Source: Heloderma charlesbogerti (Eukaryota; Chordata; Lepidosauria; Squamata; Helodermatidae). From it: DNA of 64,000 nucleotides. A program made the position numbers and the translations under genes. Positions 31,093 to 42,679 of the stretch are shown here, in pieces. Each line of letters starts with the position of its first letter. The first letter of the stretch is position 1. Under the pieces are notes generated by a model, which saw only the letters and a program-made list of their open reading frames with translations, was not told the DNA's origin and made no database searches. The DNA is taken from contig JANEZZ010000739.1 in assembly GCA_026122225.1 (NCBI GenBank), forward strand, positions 1,860,001-1,924,000. Reading direction: 5' to 3'.

Positions 31093-31720
31093 GCCACAAA
31101 ACAGACGTGTGCATTCCTTTAAAAAAGAAATGAAACATGAAATCAATGCGTTCATATTTGTTCTACATTTGTTTAATGTAAAGAGAATGTAAAGAAGACA
31201 AAAAGAAGACCAGAAGGTGAAGAATAAATATGATCATTTTCATTTTCACATTTTGTTCACCTTTACTTTAGTGAGCTCTGACTGAAATTTAATGTGCAGG
31301 ATGGCCTGGAGGAGGAGTAGAAAACTTGGATGGAGAAAATGGCAGTTTTTCCTACCATCAAGAGCATGACGGTGGGGGTAGAGATGTGAAGGTCAAGAAA
31401 AAAACTGGAAAAATGCAGGAAAAAAATGAGGTCTTTCAATTTTCCCCTCCTAAGAACCTTGTCTTGTCCCCCCCCACACACACACTCAAACGTTTTGGAA
31501 AAAAATGAGCAACTTTGCATTATGAAATGCTTTGTTTTAAAATGATGAAAACATTTAAGAGAAGTTGAATTATGTAATAAGAAGACTTTTATAGGAAAAC
31601 TAGAGATCTGAACATTCTGGAAATTTTGGACCTATGGGTGGAAATTCATCATCATCATCTTCTTCCCTTTAGCATTCATTAAATGTCTTCCACTGTTTAT
31701 TAATATTATTGATGTAATGT
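31093..31720. other. No gene recognised
   Basis: AT-rich unique-looking DNA with a short CACACA run at about 31480. Confidence 0.45.
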
Positions 31721-31728
31721 ACCTTTTG

Positions 31729-32658
31729 TAGGGTTGGCGGAGAATTTCTCCCCGAAACTTCGGGGGGCCGAGCGCCAACATGTTTGGCCCCCCGAACAAG
31801 TTTCAGGGAGAAATTCTCCGCACCCCCCGCCCCCCGCAGCCCCCCCCGGGACGGGACTTACCTTTGCCGAATGTCCCTCCTGGCGGCGGGTCCGGCCGGC
31901 GGTTCAGCAGGTCTTCGTCCGGGGCGGGAGCGGCAGCCGGTCTTTCGACCGGCTGCCACCGCCGCCATTCCAATCAAAGAAAAAAAAAAGAATGTCCCGT
32001 GATAGGCTACGTGACGATTCACGTAGCCTATCACGGCTAGATTTGCAAAGTCAGCCGTGATAGGCTACGTAAATCGTCACGTAGCCTATCACGGGTGACT
32101 TAAAAAAAAAAAAAAAGCACGTACGGATAATGGCGGCCCCCATAGGGAGCCGCCATTCCCATTCCTTATTTGGTCGCTGTAGTCTACGTAAAGATTTACG
32201 TAGACTACGGCGAAAATAAGGGAAACGCTATTTGCATTGCCCTTATTTTCGCCGTAGTCTACGTAAACATTTACGTAGACTACAGCGACCAAATAAGGAA
32301 CGCGAATGGCGGCTCCTTATGGGGGCCGCCATTTGCGTACGCGCTTTTTTTTTTTTTTAAAGTCACCCGTGATAGGCTACGTGACGATTAATGTAGACTA
32401 TCATGGCTGACTTTGCAGATCTAGCCATGACAGGCTATGTTAATCGTCATGTAGCCTATCACGGGGGCGTTTTTTTTTTTTTTAACTTTTTAGTTCACAG
32501 CCGGGCGAGGCGAGGCGCGTCCTCCCCGGCCTGAATTTCGGCCGGGCGAGGTGGGAAGCCTCCCCCCCCGGCCTGAACTTCACGGGGGGAGCATTGAAGC
32601 GCCTCCCCCCCACCGCGAGAAGCTTCAAGGACAGGTATGTGACTTTCGTCCATCTCTA
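31729..32658 (-). mobile_element. Multi-hairpin hAT-type MITE, full length (copy E7)
   Basis: 930 bp with a perfect TSD, ACCTTTTG (31721-31728 and 32659-32666). It closely matches E5: large central palindrome at about 32000-32460, exon-like module on the minus strand ending CAAAG/GTAAGTCCC (about 31864), and GTATGTGACTTTCGTCC near the other end, where the usual GTAAGT has become GTATGT. Confidence 0.95.
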
Positions 32659-32666
32659 ACCTTTTG

Positions 32667-33486
32667 CTGATATACAGTCAGGGACATTTTGGGATGCTCC
32701 AAGTCATGCTCAGTTTCCCAACATGCCACTAGGGTCATTATATCATTACATGTAAAGGAAATGTTGTTTTTGCCAGTTTGGGGTGTGGGCCATAGAGTGC
32801 TCTGTTTCTGGTCTTGTTCTGGTTATCGGGGGTAGGCGACATGTTGCCCGCACGCACCAGTGTGCCCTCCGATACCTTCCATGGTGCCCACTATGGTGCC
32901 CTCTTCCTCCTGATTTTTATTTTACATTATTGTTTTTAAAGGACTTACAATCAGCTGGGACTGCTTTAAAGCGAAGCGAGGGCCTCCAGCCCCTGCCTTT
33001 ACAACTGTCGCATGCATGGCTTTGGCCTGCATGTGGGGCTCAGAGACTTGCGTAGGGAATTAAGATGGCTGGATGGCTGCAGGTTGATACTTCCCTCTGC
33101 AATACAGCCAGCCATCAAGACCAAGAAGGGGGGAGAAGATGATGGGACCCCTGTTGCTGCTGTTTGGAAGATCTGGCATATGCGGGGGTTTGAAAGCAGT
33201 GAGGAGGTAAGGAGACCAGTGGGGGCCTAGGAAGGGCAGCAGGAGGCCCTCCAGAGGGTTAGGGGAGCCAGCTTCAGGTGTCCTGGGGGCGTTGGGCAGC
33301 GCAGTGTCCTTATGTCTGAATGGATGGCAGATGCATATGTGTGTGTCATAAGAGGGGAGAAATAAATATTTTAGGGGTTCTCCCAAAATGGGGGCTTTTG
33401 GAGAAAGAGAGTAGGGCCATGCACCGCTTTGGCCCAAAGCCTGAGCTGTGCACCACTTCGGTCCACCTCCAAGGCAAGGTGGCAGG
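32667..33486. other. No gene recognised
   Basis: Open frames are short and unsupported. No V2R exon was found here. Confidence 0.45.
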
Positions 33487-33494
33487 GGCGTGAA

Positions 33495-34465
33495 TAGAGT
33501 TGGCAGAGAATTCCACCACGGATTTCAGTGAGGCCGAATGCACTTGCATTCGGGCCCCTGAAATCTGTGGCAGAACGGCCTGCCAACCCCCCATGGATTC
33601 CCCCCGGGACGAAGCTTACCTGGAGCGGATGTTCCAGATGGCGGCGGCTCCAGCGGCGGCTTCGGCAGCGGCTGGTCTTTCGACCGGCTGCCACGGCCGC
33701 CATTTGCATTCTGGTCTTAGCTTTACGACTTTACGTAAATACGTGAATATTTACGTAGCCTATCATGGCAAGCCAAGAAAAAAAAAACGGCGTACGCAAA
33801 TGGCGGCGGCTACAGCAGCTGCCACTTGCATTCCCTATTTTACGCCGTTTTATCCTACGCAAATATTTACGTAGGCAATTACGGCAAAAGAAAGGAAACC
33901 ACAAATATTGTAGTGGGCGCTATTTGTGTTCTTTTTTCCCCCGCCGTTTTATTCTACGTAAATATTTACATAGGCTTTTATGGCAAAAAAAGAAAAACGC
34001 AAATAGCGCCCACTATGCTATTTGTGGTTCCCTTTTTTTCACCACAATTGCCTACGTAAATATTTATGTAGGATAAAATGGTGAAATATAGGGAACGCAA
34101 ATGGCAGCTGCCGTAGCTGTCGCTATTTGTGTATGCCATTCTTTTTTTGGGGGGGTATGCCGTGATAGGCTACGTAAATACCTATGTGGCCTATCATGGC
34201 AGCATGGAAGGATGCAAATGGTGGCCGCTACTCTGGCTGCCATTTGCATCTGCAGCAGTCCGGCTCTGGCTGGAAGTCCGGCTGCGGACGGCCCTGGCTG
34301 GGTGCTTCTCGGAGCTGCTGCAGAGCAGAGCCGGCTAGGCAGGATTCCAGGGGGGGAGGACTGGATCACCTCCCCCCTGTTGAGGATTCCGGGGGGAGGG
34401 ACGGAGCGCCTCCCCCCTCAGCGGATGCCCCGAATGGAACCAGGTAAGGGATTCGTACATCCCTA
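33495..34465 (-). mobile_element. Multi-hairpin hAT-type MITE, full length, subtype II (copy E8)
   Basis: 971 bp with a perfect TSD, GGCGTGAA (33487-33494 and 34466-34473). It has TAAATATTTACGTAG hairpins like E6. The left terminus is mutated to TAGAGTTGG. Confidence 0.93.
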
Positions 34466-34473
34466 GGCGTGAA

Positions 34474-35440
34474 GCGGCCAAAAGCTAATGGGGTAGCTCC
34501 AAAGGGCTTTGGTGCGCTTCAGAGCAATGTGGATGCCCAGCTGCCACGCTGTCCCCACTGCTGACCCCAGCTCCTTGCCTGGATCCTCTGGACATGAAGG
34601 CTTCAGCAGAGGCAGGAGTTGTCCTCCAACCAGGGACCCCGCCCTCCTTGCAAGGAAGGGAGAGAGTGCAATTGGAGAGTGACGCCTGCCTTCATGCCTG
34701 TCAAATTTGCAAAGTCTGCTTCTGTGCAAGGAAGGAGGCTGTGTAGGCTTGGCAGGCAGTCCCTCCTGCCAGTCACCCCTTCTTCCCTCCTTTCAAAGAG
34801 GGCAGGTGGTTGGTGTGCTGTGCCAAGCAGCACCCACAGCAGAAGCTCCCAGGGTGGTGGCGGCAGCCTCCCCCCACATGGAACAAGGGCCCAGGTGAGG
34901 AGCTGGGGTTGGCCGGCGTGCTGGGGAGGGCGACGCGTGATTCGTATGTCTGAATCCCGCTTCAGCTTCGTAGTGGGAGCGAGAGCAGGTGTGTGCAGCT
35001 GGTGAGCCAGGGTGGGACAAACTGCATAGGCAGTGATCTGGGGTGAGAGAAGAGATGGGGCAATGACTGACAGAGAGAAGGAGTAGAGAAAAAAACTTTA
35101 CTGTCGGAGAAATAGGTTTCTGTTGGCACTGAACAGAATATATAACAGAAATAGGTTTCTGTTGTTCTGTGGGTGCCAACGAGCTGTTTTGTGTGTCGGG
35201 GCTCAGATCCCACCTTGTTTACTTTTCCTTTGCAACTCGCCATGGCAGCCACTAGTTTGGGGTGGTGCTCAAGACAGTTTCTCAAGTTACCAAACATACC
35301 GTGGGCCCAGAGAGGTTGCAGACCTCTTGCTGAGATGCTGTAGCAGACAGTCAAAGGGGGAAGGGCAAGCATCAAGACTCCTTTCTGGATCCTTCACATG
35401 TGGGGGTGAGGGGAATTGCCAGAGTCAAATGGCTCCCAGA
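34474..35440. other. No gene recognised
   Basis: It includes an AGAAATAGGTTTCTGTTG block repeated at about 35109 and 35150. GC-rich frames in both directions have no recognisable homology. Confidence 0.45.
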
Positions 35441-35562
35441 TTCAGCCGGGCAAAGCGGGAAGCCTCCCCCCCGGCCTGAACTTCATGGGGGGAGCAGCGA
35501 AGCGCCTCCCCCCCACAGCGAACAAGCTTCGAGGACAGGTAAGTGACTTTCGTCCACCCCTA
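35441..35562 (-). mobile_element. Multi-hairpin hAT-type MITE, solo end (copy E9)
   Basis: Only the GC-rich end module and the terminus GTAAGTGACTTTCGTCC..ACCCCTA (35562) are present. The rest is deleted, with no TSD partner. Confidence 0.8.
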
Positions 35563-36140
35563 GAAATCCTTCTGCCCTAACAGCTTACTTGGTTCTGGCG
35601 ATCATAGCAGCAGCATTCTATTGTAAAAACCTAGCTCCCACTTGGACACAGCAGAAGGCAACCACGCTTTAAAATCATCTGGAATGCAATACCCAACATG
35701 TCCCAAGCAGGAACTCAACTCTCAGCAAGGATGGCAGTGGTGTCTGGAAGCTGAGCTGGGCAGGAAGCAGAGCTGGGGATGGGGATTCTCATTTCTACCA
35801 CCCATCCCAATCTGCCAGCTGAGGCAAGAGGCTTGTTGCTGAGCCTAATGGCAGGGCTGGTGTTGGGTGCTGTGTCTACCTGGTTTTGATTTCTTTGGGA
35901 TAGTAGTCACTGGAGGCTTATGGCATTTTTCAGTATTTGAGTTTATTTGAGTTTATTTACAAATAGGCAGGTTGGACATGGGTAGAAGAAAACACTCCAA
36001 TATCAACTCTGCCTGTCCCACATCAGATCTCCAGAGAGCGAGATGTAATCCTGAAATGTTTTCAGAGGTTACACCTCAATTCACTCTCTCATTCTCATTC
36101 TCCCTCTTTTGTCTCCCAAGAGTTCTAGTAGTGTTTCTCA
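35563..36140 (-). other. V2R intron 5 of remnant D (paralogue of 18300-18790)
   Basis: It shares many blocks with gene A intron 5, ending with GTTACACCTCA in both. It shows that remnant D once extended at least to this point. Its exon 6, expected at lower coordinates, is missing. Confidence 0.65.
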
Positions 36141-36148
36141 GTCACACC

Positions 36149-37155
36149 AAGGGATGTACGAATCCCTTACCTGGTTCCAGTCCGGGGATTTGGCAGTGGC
36201 GGGAGAGGTGATCTGTCCCTCCCTCTGGAATCCTCCCCAGCTGGCTCCACTCCACAGGACCACAGCAAGGCCGCGGAACAGCCGGCCGGGGCTGGCCACA
36301 GCCGGACGTCTAGACGCTGCAGGGCTGCTGTGGCTGCAAATGGCGGCCATTGTAGCGGCCGCCATTTGCGTCCTTGCATTAAGCCGTGATAGGCTATGTA
36401 AGTATTTACATAGCTTATCATGGCAAAAGGCAGGGATGCAAATGGCAGCCACTACGCCATTTGCATCCCTGCCTTTTGCCGTGATAGGCTACGTAAATAC
36501 GTACGTAGCCTATTACGGCAAAGAGCAGGGGCACAAATGGCATAGCAGCTGCACCCAAATGCAGGCACCCAAATGGTGGCCGCTACGACGGCCGCCATTT
36601 GTGGCTGCAGCAGCCCAGCAGCAGCTGGAAGACGACCCGGACCTGCCACCGCTGCATCCGCTGCCACATCCACCGCCGCTGCATCCGCCTCCAGGTAGGT
36701 CCATTCCGGGGGGGATTGCTAGGGGTGTACAAAACCCCACTTACCTGTCTCCGGTGGGGGGAGGTGATCCGTTACTCCCCCCTGGAATTAGGGATGTATG
36801 AAACGACTCACCTGTCGCTACGACGGCCACCATTTCCATCTGCAGCAGCCTGGCAATGGCCAGAGCCACCGCCGCTTCATCTGCTGCTGCCAGAGCCGCT
36901 GCCACATCTGCCACCAGGTAGGTCCGCGGGGGGGATTCTGCGGGGTGGGGGGGAGGCCATTCTGCCACAGACTCCGGGGGGCCTGATTCTAAAGAATCCA
37001 GCCTCATTGGAGTCCGTGGCAGAATTCTCTGACATTCCTCGGGATTGTGGGGGGTGGCGATGGGAGGAGGCTGTTCTGCCACAGTTTCTGGGGGGCCGGA
37101 TAATAAAAAATCCAGCCTCACTGGAGTCCGTGGCGGAATTCTCCAACATCCCTTA
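36149..37155 (+). mobile_element. Multi-hairpin hAT-type MITE, outer element of a nest (copy E10)
   Basis: A perfect TSD, GTCACACC (36141-36148 and 37156-37163), defines 1007 bp. The left terminus is mutated to AAGGGATGTACG and the right end reads CATCCCTTA. It contains a second insertion at 36720-37040. Confidence 0.92.
36720..37040 (+). mobile_element. hAT-type MITE nested inside E10
   Basis: It begins TAGGGGTGTACAAAACCCC and ends CTGACATTCCTC, with flanking GGGATTGC (36712-36719) and GGGATTGT (37041-37048), 7 of 8 matching. A further internal TAGGGATGTATG at 36789 is a left terminus without its own right end, so the inner element is itself a rearranged nest. Confidence 0.8.
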
Positions 37156-37232
37156 GTCACACCTATTTAGTCTCCTCCCTCTTGCTGGAGGGAGTGAATA
37201 AGGATGACTCACCTTCTCTACCCATCTCCAAG

Positions 37233-37992
37233 TAGGGATGTCAGAGAATTCCGCCATGGATCTTGGTGAGGCCGAATGCCAGTGCATTTGGCCCCTGAAA
37301 TCTGTGGCGGAACGAAGCCCCTTGCCCCCCCGCGCGAAATGGGCCCAGAACAGAGCATCTACCTGCTGCCGTCTGCACTGCATTGCAAATGCATTCACTT
37401 TTTCCATATAGCCGTGATAGGCTATGTAAGTATTTACCGGATTTGTGTCCCTGCGGAAGCCATGATAGGCTACGTAAGCACTTACGTAGCCTATCACGGC
37501 AAAACTAAGGGAATGCAAATGGCGGCGGCTACGGCGGCCGCCATTTGCGTTCCCTTTTTTTTGCAGTGTGATAGGCTACGTAAATATTTATGTAGTCTAT
37601 TACAACAAAAGAGAGGGACGCAAATGGCGCAGTGGTCGCCATTTGCGTTCCCTTCTTTTTTTCCGTAATAGGCTACGTAAATCTTTACATAGTCTATGAC
37701 GGCAAAAAAAAGAAAGGAATGCAAATGGCAGCCACAGTAGCCGCCGCCATTTGTGTTTGCTGTGTTTTGGGGTTTTTTGGCCGTGATAGGCTACGTAAAT
37801 ATTTACATAGCCTATCACGGCAAAATACAGGGACGCAAATAGCAGCAGGTGGTAGGCAGCCCCGCCAGTGGCTCCGCGGAGTTTCCACGGAGCAGAGCTG
37901 GCCAGAGAGAGTTTCGGGTGGAGGGACGGAGCGCCTCCCCCCTACCGCGAATGTCACCCTTCGAAAAGTTAAGTGACTTTCGTACATCCCTA
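37233..37992 (-). mobile_element. Multi-hairpin hAT-type MITE, subtype II (copy E11)
   Basis: 760 bp from TAGGGATGTCAGAG to TACATCCCTA, with 8-mers TCTCCAAG (37225-37232) and TTTCCAAG (37993-38000) matching at 7 of 8. It contains several TAGGCTACGTAAATATTTA hairpins and alternating AAATGGC..GCCATTTG hairpins. Confidence 0.9.
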
Positions 37993-38000
37993 TTTCCAAG

Positions 38001-38336
38001 CCCTTCTGGGCATTTTTCCTTAAATTCTACAACAGAAGATGTGTCTTGAAACTTTGCCACTGACTATTAAGGAATATTGGTAGTCCTTCCAGCTCTTCTC
38101 CCGGGCATCTAGCTTTCTATATGGAGTAATTTCTTTCTTTTTTGATATAGAGAATATTGAATTACGTGACTGATATGGAGGCAGACACCAAGCTATCCTG
38201 ATCCAAGGTATGCATCTGTATTTGATCACCAGGTTCTTTATCAGTAGCTACTTATATGTCACTGTTCTTCCCTTTACCTATGAACCACATTTCCAACTAA
38301 AACAAACCATAAATCCAACATGTTTTGTGTCAAAAA
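38001..38336 (-). other. V2R intron 5 of remnant D, paralogue of gene A intron 5
   Basis: It aligns with 19860-19960 and then 24490-24760 of gene A; the L2 element and minisatellite of gene A are absent here. Confidence 0.65.
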
Positions 38337-38337
38337 G

Positions 38338-38559
38338 GCCAGTGTGGTGTAGCAGCTAGAGTGTTGGACTGGGAGCCAGGAGATCTGGGTTCTAGTCCCC
38401 ACTCAGCCATGAAAGCTCACTGGGTGACTTTGGGCCAGTCACAGACTCTCAGCCCAACCTACCTCACAGGGTGGTTGTTGTGAGCATAAAATGGAGAGGA
38501 GGATTATGTACGCCACCTTGGGTTCCTCAAAGAAGAAAAAGGGTGGGATATAAATGTAA

Positions 38560-38590
<31 letters not shown>
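38338..38590 (+). mobile_element. tRNA-derived CORE-SINE (MIR-like), well preserved
   Basis: It has a tRNA-like head (AGTGTGGTGTAGCAGCTAGA, then GGGTTCTAGTCCCC as B box), the CORE block (ACTGGGTGACTTTGGGCCAG), a CACCTTGGGTTCCTC tail block and a (AAAT)n end. It interrupts V2R intron sequence that is continuous in the gene A paralogue at about 24750. Confidence 0.9.
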
Positions 38591-38785
38591 CTAGGCCTGA
38601 ATGTAAAAGAGAGGTTTATATTCTTGTATAAGAAGAGCTCTAGCTATAGCCTGATATTCAAGGGTGGGTGACATCTTCCTCCTCCTTCCAGACCAAAGGC
38701 CATGCCAATTTTCATAACATGGGTTTTGCTGGATATGGTATGGTATGTAGCATGCTTGACATCTGTGAAGAACTATGACTCCTAC

Positions 38786-38912
38786 CCTTCTGATTTGAAA
38801 TCTTCCCTTCTAGACACGGGGCACAATCATAACAGCAAAATGGCTCCCCTTCCTTCTTTTTCCTGATGTAACCAGGATTGCAATTGTCCTTACACACAGA
38901 AGTGGGCAACAC
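38786..38912 (-). CDS. VMN2R: V2R remnant D, exon 5 (cysteine-rich domain)
   Basis: 127 bp, fully open, with acceptor TTTCTGACAAG and donor G/GTAGGA. It encodes VLPTSVCKDNCNPGYIRKKK and EGEPFCCYDCAPCLEGK, keeping all six cysteines. Neither an exon 6 below it nor exons 2-4 above it were found. It looks like an exon left over from a deleted duplicate, though its open frame and splice sites are still intact. Confidence 0.88.
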
Positions 38913-39284
38913 CTTGTCAGAAATATGAGTGGAGAATAGTTAGGATTGAGAAAAAGATGTGTTGATAGTGGTGGTTTCAGCTGCACATGTAAAGAAACAT
39001 GGTGTTCTAAATGGGGTAGATTTGATTGATTGGTAATGCTTTTATACTGCTAGAAATTATATAATCTCTAAGCAGAAGATATAACGGAGTATTTAAATCA
39101 CTGCAAAATACAGAATTAATAAACAATTATGAGACAAACACAAAAACAAGCAAATAAAAACAAACAATAAAATGGAGCATTGTCAATGTCAAAGACTATT
39201 GCAAGACAAGGAAGGAATGGGTAAACATTTTTAGGAGACTCAGAGGGTGTGCACCACTGTTAAGAAGGCCCACTCTTGAGATGA
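38913..39284. other. V2R intron 4 of remnant D
   Basis: Aligns with 25090-25500 of gene A. No other gene was found. Confidence 0.55.
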
Positions 39285-39475
39285 AGGACATAAGAAAAGC
39301 CATGCTGGATCAGACCACAGGTCCATCTAGTCCAGCTTTCTGTTCACAGTGACCAATCAGCTGCCAATGGGAAACCCACAAGTAGGACATGAGTGCAGCA
39401 GCACTTTCCCACCGTGCTCCCCAGCAACTGGTGTACATAGGCATACTGCCTCTGAAAGTGGAGGTAGCATATTGG
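39285..39475 (-). mobile_element. CR1-like LINE 3' UTR fragment
   Basis: The sequence (reverse of CATGCTGGATCAGACCACAG, GTCCATCTAGTCCAGC) is the 3' block that also occurs in plus orientation at 59300-59575. Confidence 0.7.
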
Positions 39476-40620
39476 ATTCATAAAATCATAGAATAGTAGG
39501 GTTGAAGGGGCCTATAAGACCATGGAGCCAACCCCCTGCTCAATGCAGGAACCCAGGTCAAAGCATCCCTGACAAGTGGCTGTCCAGCTTCATCTTCAAT
39601 GCCTCCAGTGTGGGAGAGAGCCCACTACCTCCCTAGGTAATTGGTTCCATTACCATATTGCTCTAACACAGTCAGGAAGTTTTTCCTGATGTTCAGCTGG
39701 AATCTGGCTTCCTGTCACTTGAGCCCATGATTCCATGTCCTGCATTCTGGGATGATCAGGAAGAGATCCTGGCCTTCCCGTCTGTGACAACCTTTCAAGT
39801 TCTTGAACAGCGCTATCATATCTCCCCTCAGTCTTCTCTTCTCAAGGCTAAACATGCCCACTTCTTTCAGTCTCTCCTCATAGGGCTTTGTTTCCAGTCC
39901 CCCGATCATCTTCGTTGCCCTCCACTGAACTCTCTCCAGTTTGTCTGCATCCCTCTTAAAGTGTGGTGCCCAGAACTGGACACAGTACTCCAGATGAGAC
40001 CTAACCAGTGCTGAGGAGAGGGGAACTAGTACTTCATGGGATTTGGAGGCTAAAGTTCTATTAATGCAGCCCAAAGTAGGATTTGCCTTTTTTGCAGCCA
40101 CATCACATTGTTGGCTCATATTCACCTTGTGATCTGCAACAATTCCAAGATCCTTCTCACTTGTAGTATCGTTGAGCCAAGTATCCCCCATCGTTTAACT
40201 GTGCATTTGGTTTCTTTTTCCTAGGTGCAGAACTTGACAGTTATCCCTATACTAAATTTCATTCTGTTGTTTTCTACCCAGTGCTCCTGCCTATCAGGAT
40301 CACTTTGAATATTGTTTCTGTCTTTCAGGGTATTAGCTATCCCGCCCAATTTTGTGTCATCTGCAAATTTGATCAGCATTCTCTGCACCTCCTCATCAAA
40401 GTCGTTAATAAAAATGTTGAAGAGCACTGGGCTCAGGACTGAGCCCTGTGGTACCCCGCTCAATACCTCTCCCTAGTTTAAGAAGATCCCATTGATAAGC
40501 ACTCTTTGAGTCCAGTTCTGTAGCCAGCTATGGATCCACCTGATCGTTGTTTCATCTAGCCCACTTTGAGCTAGTTTGCTCATCAGGAGATCATGGGGCA
40601 CTTTGTCAGTGGATTAGTAG
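39476..40620 (-). mobile_element. CR1 LINE, C-terminal RT and 3' UTR
   Basis: The minus strand reads from the RT KAFD(x)VPHD region (DKVPHDLLMSKLAQSGLDET) through GVPQGSVLSPVLFNIFINDF, the catalytic FADDTKLGG, and the C-terminus (DLGIVADHKVNMSQQCD, LVRSHLEYCVQFWAPHFKRD, ERVQWRATKM) to a 3' UTR with the ATTCTATG-type end at 39476. Several stops and a frameshift break it. It lies where exons 2-4 of V2R remnant D would be expected. Confidence 0.92.
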
Positions 40621-41095
40621 CCATTGATAGCCTTATCCTCCATGGATTTTTCCAATCCCATTTTAAAGCGGTCCCAATTGGTGGCCATCACTATATTTAG
40701 TGGTACCAAATTCCATCGTTTAACTATATGCTGTCCTGAAAAATATCTCCCCATCCATTTTCTTGACATCATGCATAATTCTGTACACCTCTATCATGTC
40801 TCCTCTCAGTTGCCTTTCTTTAAGCTAAACGGTCTCAGATGTTGTAACCTTTCCTCATAGGGGAGTTGCTCCTGCCCCTTAATCATTTTAAGGTGCAATC
40901 CTATGCATATGTAGACAGAAAAAGCCCAACAAATCCCAGCATTCCTCAGCAACACGGATGGGAATTGTGGGAGCTTTTGGTCTAAACATGCATAGGTTGC
41001 ACCCTTAGTTGCTCTGCTCGGCACTTTTTCAACTCCACATTGTCCTTTTTAGGTTTGGTGACCAGAACAGTACACTGTATTCCATTTTTTTCTTA
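40621..41095 (-). mobile_element. CR1-like LINE, older family, split by a MITE
   Basis: The minus strand encodes YEERLQHLRPFSLKK next to IKGQEQLP, a CR1-type C-terminus distinct from the neighbouring CR1. It is interrupted at 40893-41008. Confidence 0.65.
40893..41008. mobile_element. Short MITE with TTA flanks (possibly PIF/Harbinger)
   Basis: The ends AGGTGCAATCCTATGCAT and ATGCATAGGTTGCACCC are inverted repeats, each bordered by TTA, as expected for a 3-bp Harbinger TSD. The same end occurs at 3203. Confidence 0.55.
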
Positions 41096-41169
41096 TAGAA
41101 TGAACACTTTGAAAAACCTTTCTGTTGGTTAATTAACTCTTCTCAGTCATTAAATTTTAAGCAAAAGGA

Positions 41170-41419
41170 TGCTAGGGGTGTGTGTTCCTTCATGAACATT
41201 GGAGGTAGCTTTTCACTGAAAGTCATAGAGGTGTACAGGAACGAGAATACAGAAGCAATCTCTCCGATGATAATGTCTCTTCATTGATAAACCTTATGCC
41301 AATTAGTGATGTGGCCATATACTCTGTATTTATTGGAATGAATCTTGATGCTGGAATGAACAGAATCAGCACACAGAATGAAGCAGTGGCCAAAGCAACA
41401 ATATGAAGAACAGCATCAT
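41170..41419 (-). pseudogene. VMN2R: V2R remnant D, exon 1 (disabled)
   Basis: Starting at ATG 41417-41419 the minus strand encodes a hydrophobic leader, MMLFFILLLWPLLHSVC, followed at once by TGA. After a frameshift the V2R exon 1 body is recognisable: ITNWHKVYQ, a second TGA where Pro is usual, then RDIIIGEIASVFSFLYTSMT and FSEKLPPMFMKEH. Two stops and a frame change make it a pseudogene exon. It lies 2.3 kb upstream of the lone exon 5; exons 2-4 are absent, with CR1 DNA in between. Confidence 0.78.
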
Positions 41420-41429
41420 TTTTAGGACA

Positions 41430-42010
41430 AATGTTCCCACCTAGACATACATTTCCCTGATTTCCTCAAGAGCATTTAATCTCAGCATCGGTCTATTAAT
41501 CCCCTATTTTGAATGGGAGCTGACTCTACTGAGCAACTGACCAATCGATCTAAGATGACATCTGCAATAGTCCCTGCATTTTAAAGATCCCATTCTTTTT
41601 TGCCACTGTTCCATGCATGTCTCTATCCCCTTGGGGATTTAGGCCTTTTCCTCTACTAATGTACCAAACAATAACCAGAAGCGGAGCAATCCTTTGGAAA
41701 AGCAGTGGCAATGCTGGTTGCTGATTTCTCAGGTTGCTCATAATGGTTTGTCTCTTGTAGAAATCCCAAGACATCCCTGCGGTGTAGACACTCCTCAAAA
41801 TTATCAGCACTTGCAATTATCAGCACATGTCATATTCAAGGTTTTCCAGTGTCATTCTTCTTCTTGAGGCATCTAGATAACCTGCGGGGATTAGTGAGGA
41901 GGACAGCTGGAGACATGCTGCTAATTACGGAGGAGGAAATTCGCTTCCCATGTGCCACCATCGTTGCAGCACCAAAGACATCAAAACATGGAAGCAGCAG
42001 CAGGTGGCAG
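41430..42010 (-). promoter_or_regulatory. Upstream region of V2R remnant D exon 1
   Basis: Homologous to 13893-14580 upstream of unit C exon 1, best over 41690-41790 and 41880-41985. It would have held the promoter and 5' UTR. Confidence 0.5.
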
Positions 42011-42679
42011 GTGACCAGGTGCGTCCAGCCTCTCTGTGCTTAGTGCGATAGGCGCCGGCTTCCTCCTCAGCTTAGTTTGGTGTTACAGACACAGATAAAA
42101 TTCCGCGTATCATTTTGTATAACCACTTGTTTGACTGCAGGCTCACATCTTGGTGAATTGTGTATGCTACTGTGAAGAAGTCCACAGTTTTGTTAACCTC
42201 AGCCCATCTTAAACAACTCTTTAAACCATTCTAGCCAGTGAGGAGGAGAGGCAGATCATGGATTCCCTCTGCCTGGGCAGATTAGCCTGGATGTCCCCCT
42301 GCAAAAATGGTCCCAAGGCTCTCAGCTTAGTCCTGACTGAGCTGAGTATCCTGGGCAGGTCTGCCCCCTCAAGGCATGCGGGGTGTGTGATGTCCAGGCA
42401 ATGGCAGCCCAGAATGCTGCCACTCGTGCAGCACCCAGTTTCACTTGGAGGAGATCAGAGACCTCCTTGCTTTATCTATAACCTGACCTGTTGACACTTG
42501 GGCTGCACCTCCCCCAGGTGTGATTCCTGACTGGCTCCCCTTCCATCGCTCGCCCACCCGCCCTAAGGCAAGACCAGCTTAGCTTGCCACCTGTCTGTCC
42601 AACCTGTTATGATGTGTGTCTAGTGACATATAAGCATGTACACTGTATACATGCCAACTGAACATGCATATGCAGAATC
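42011..42679. other. No gene recognised
   Basis: Nothing identifiable. Short frames only. Confidence 0.45.

Noticed and set aside
34619..35005. 128-codon GC-rich frame
   Set aside because: No domain, no splice context, and equally long frames exist on the opposite strand.
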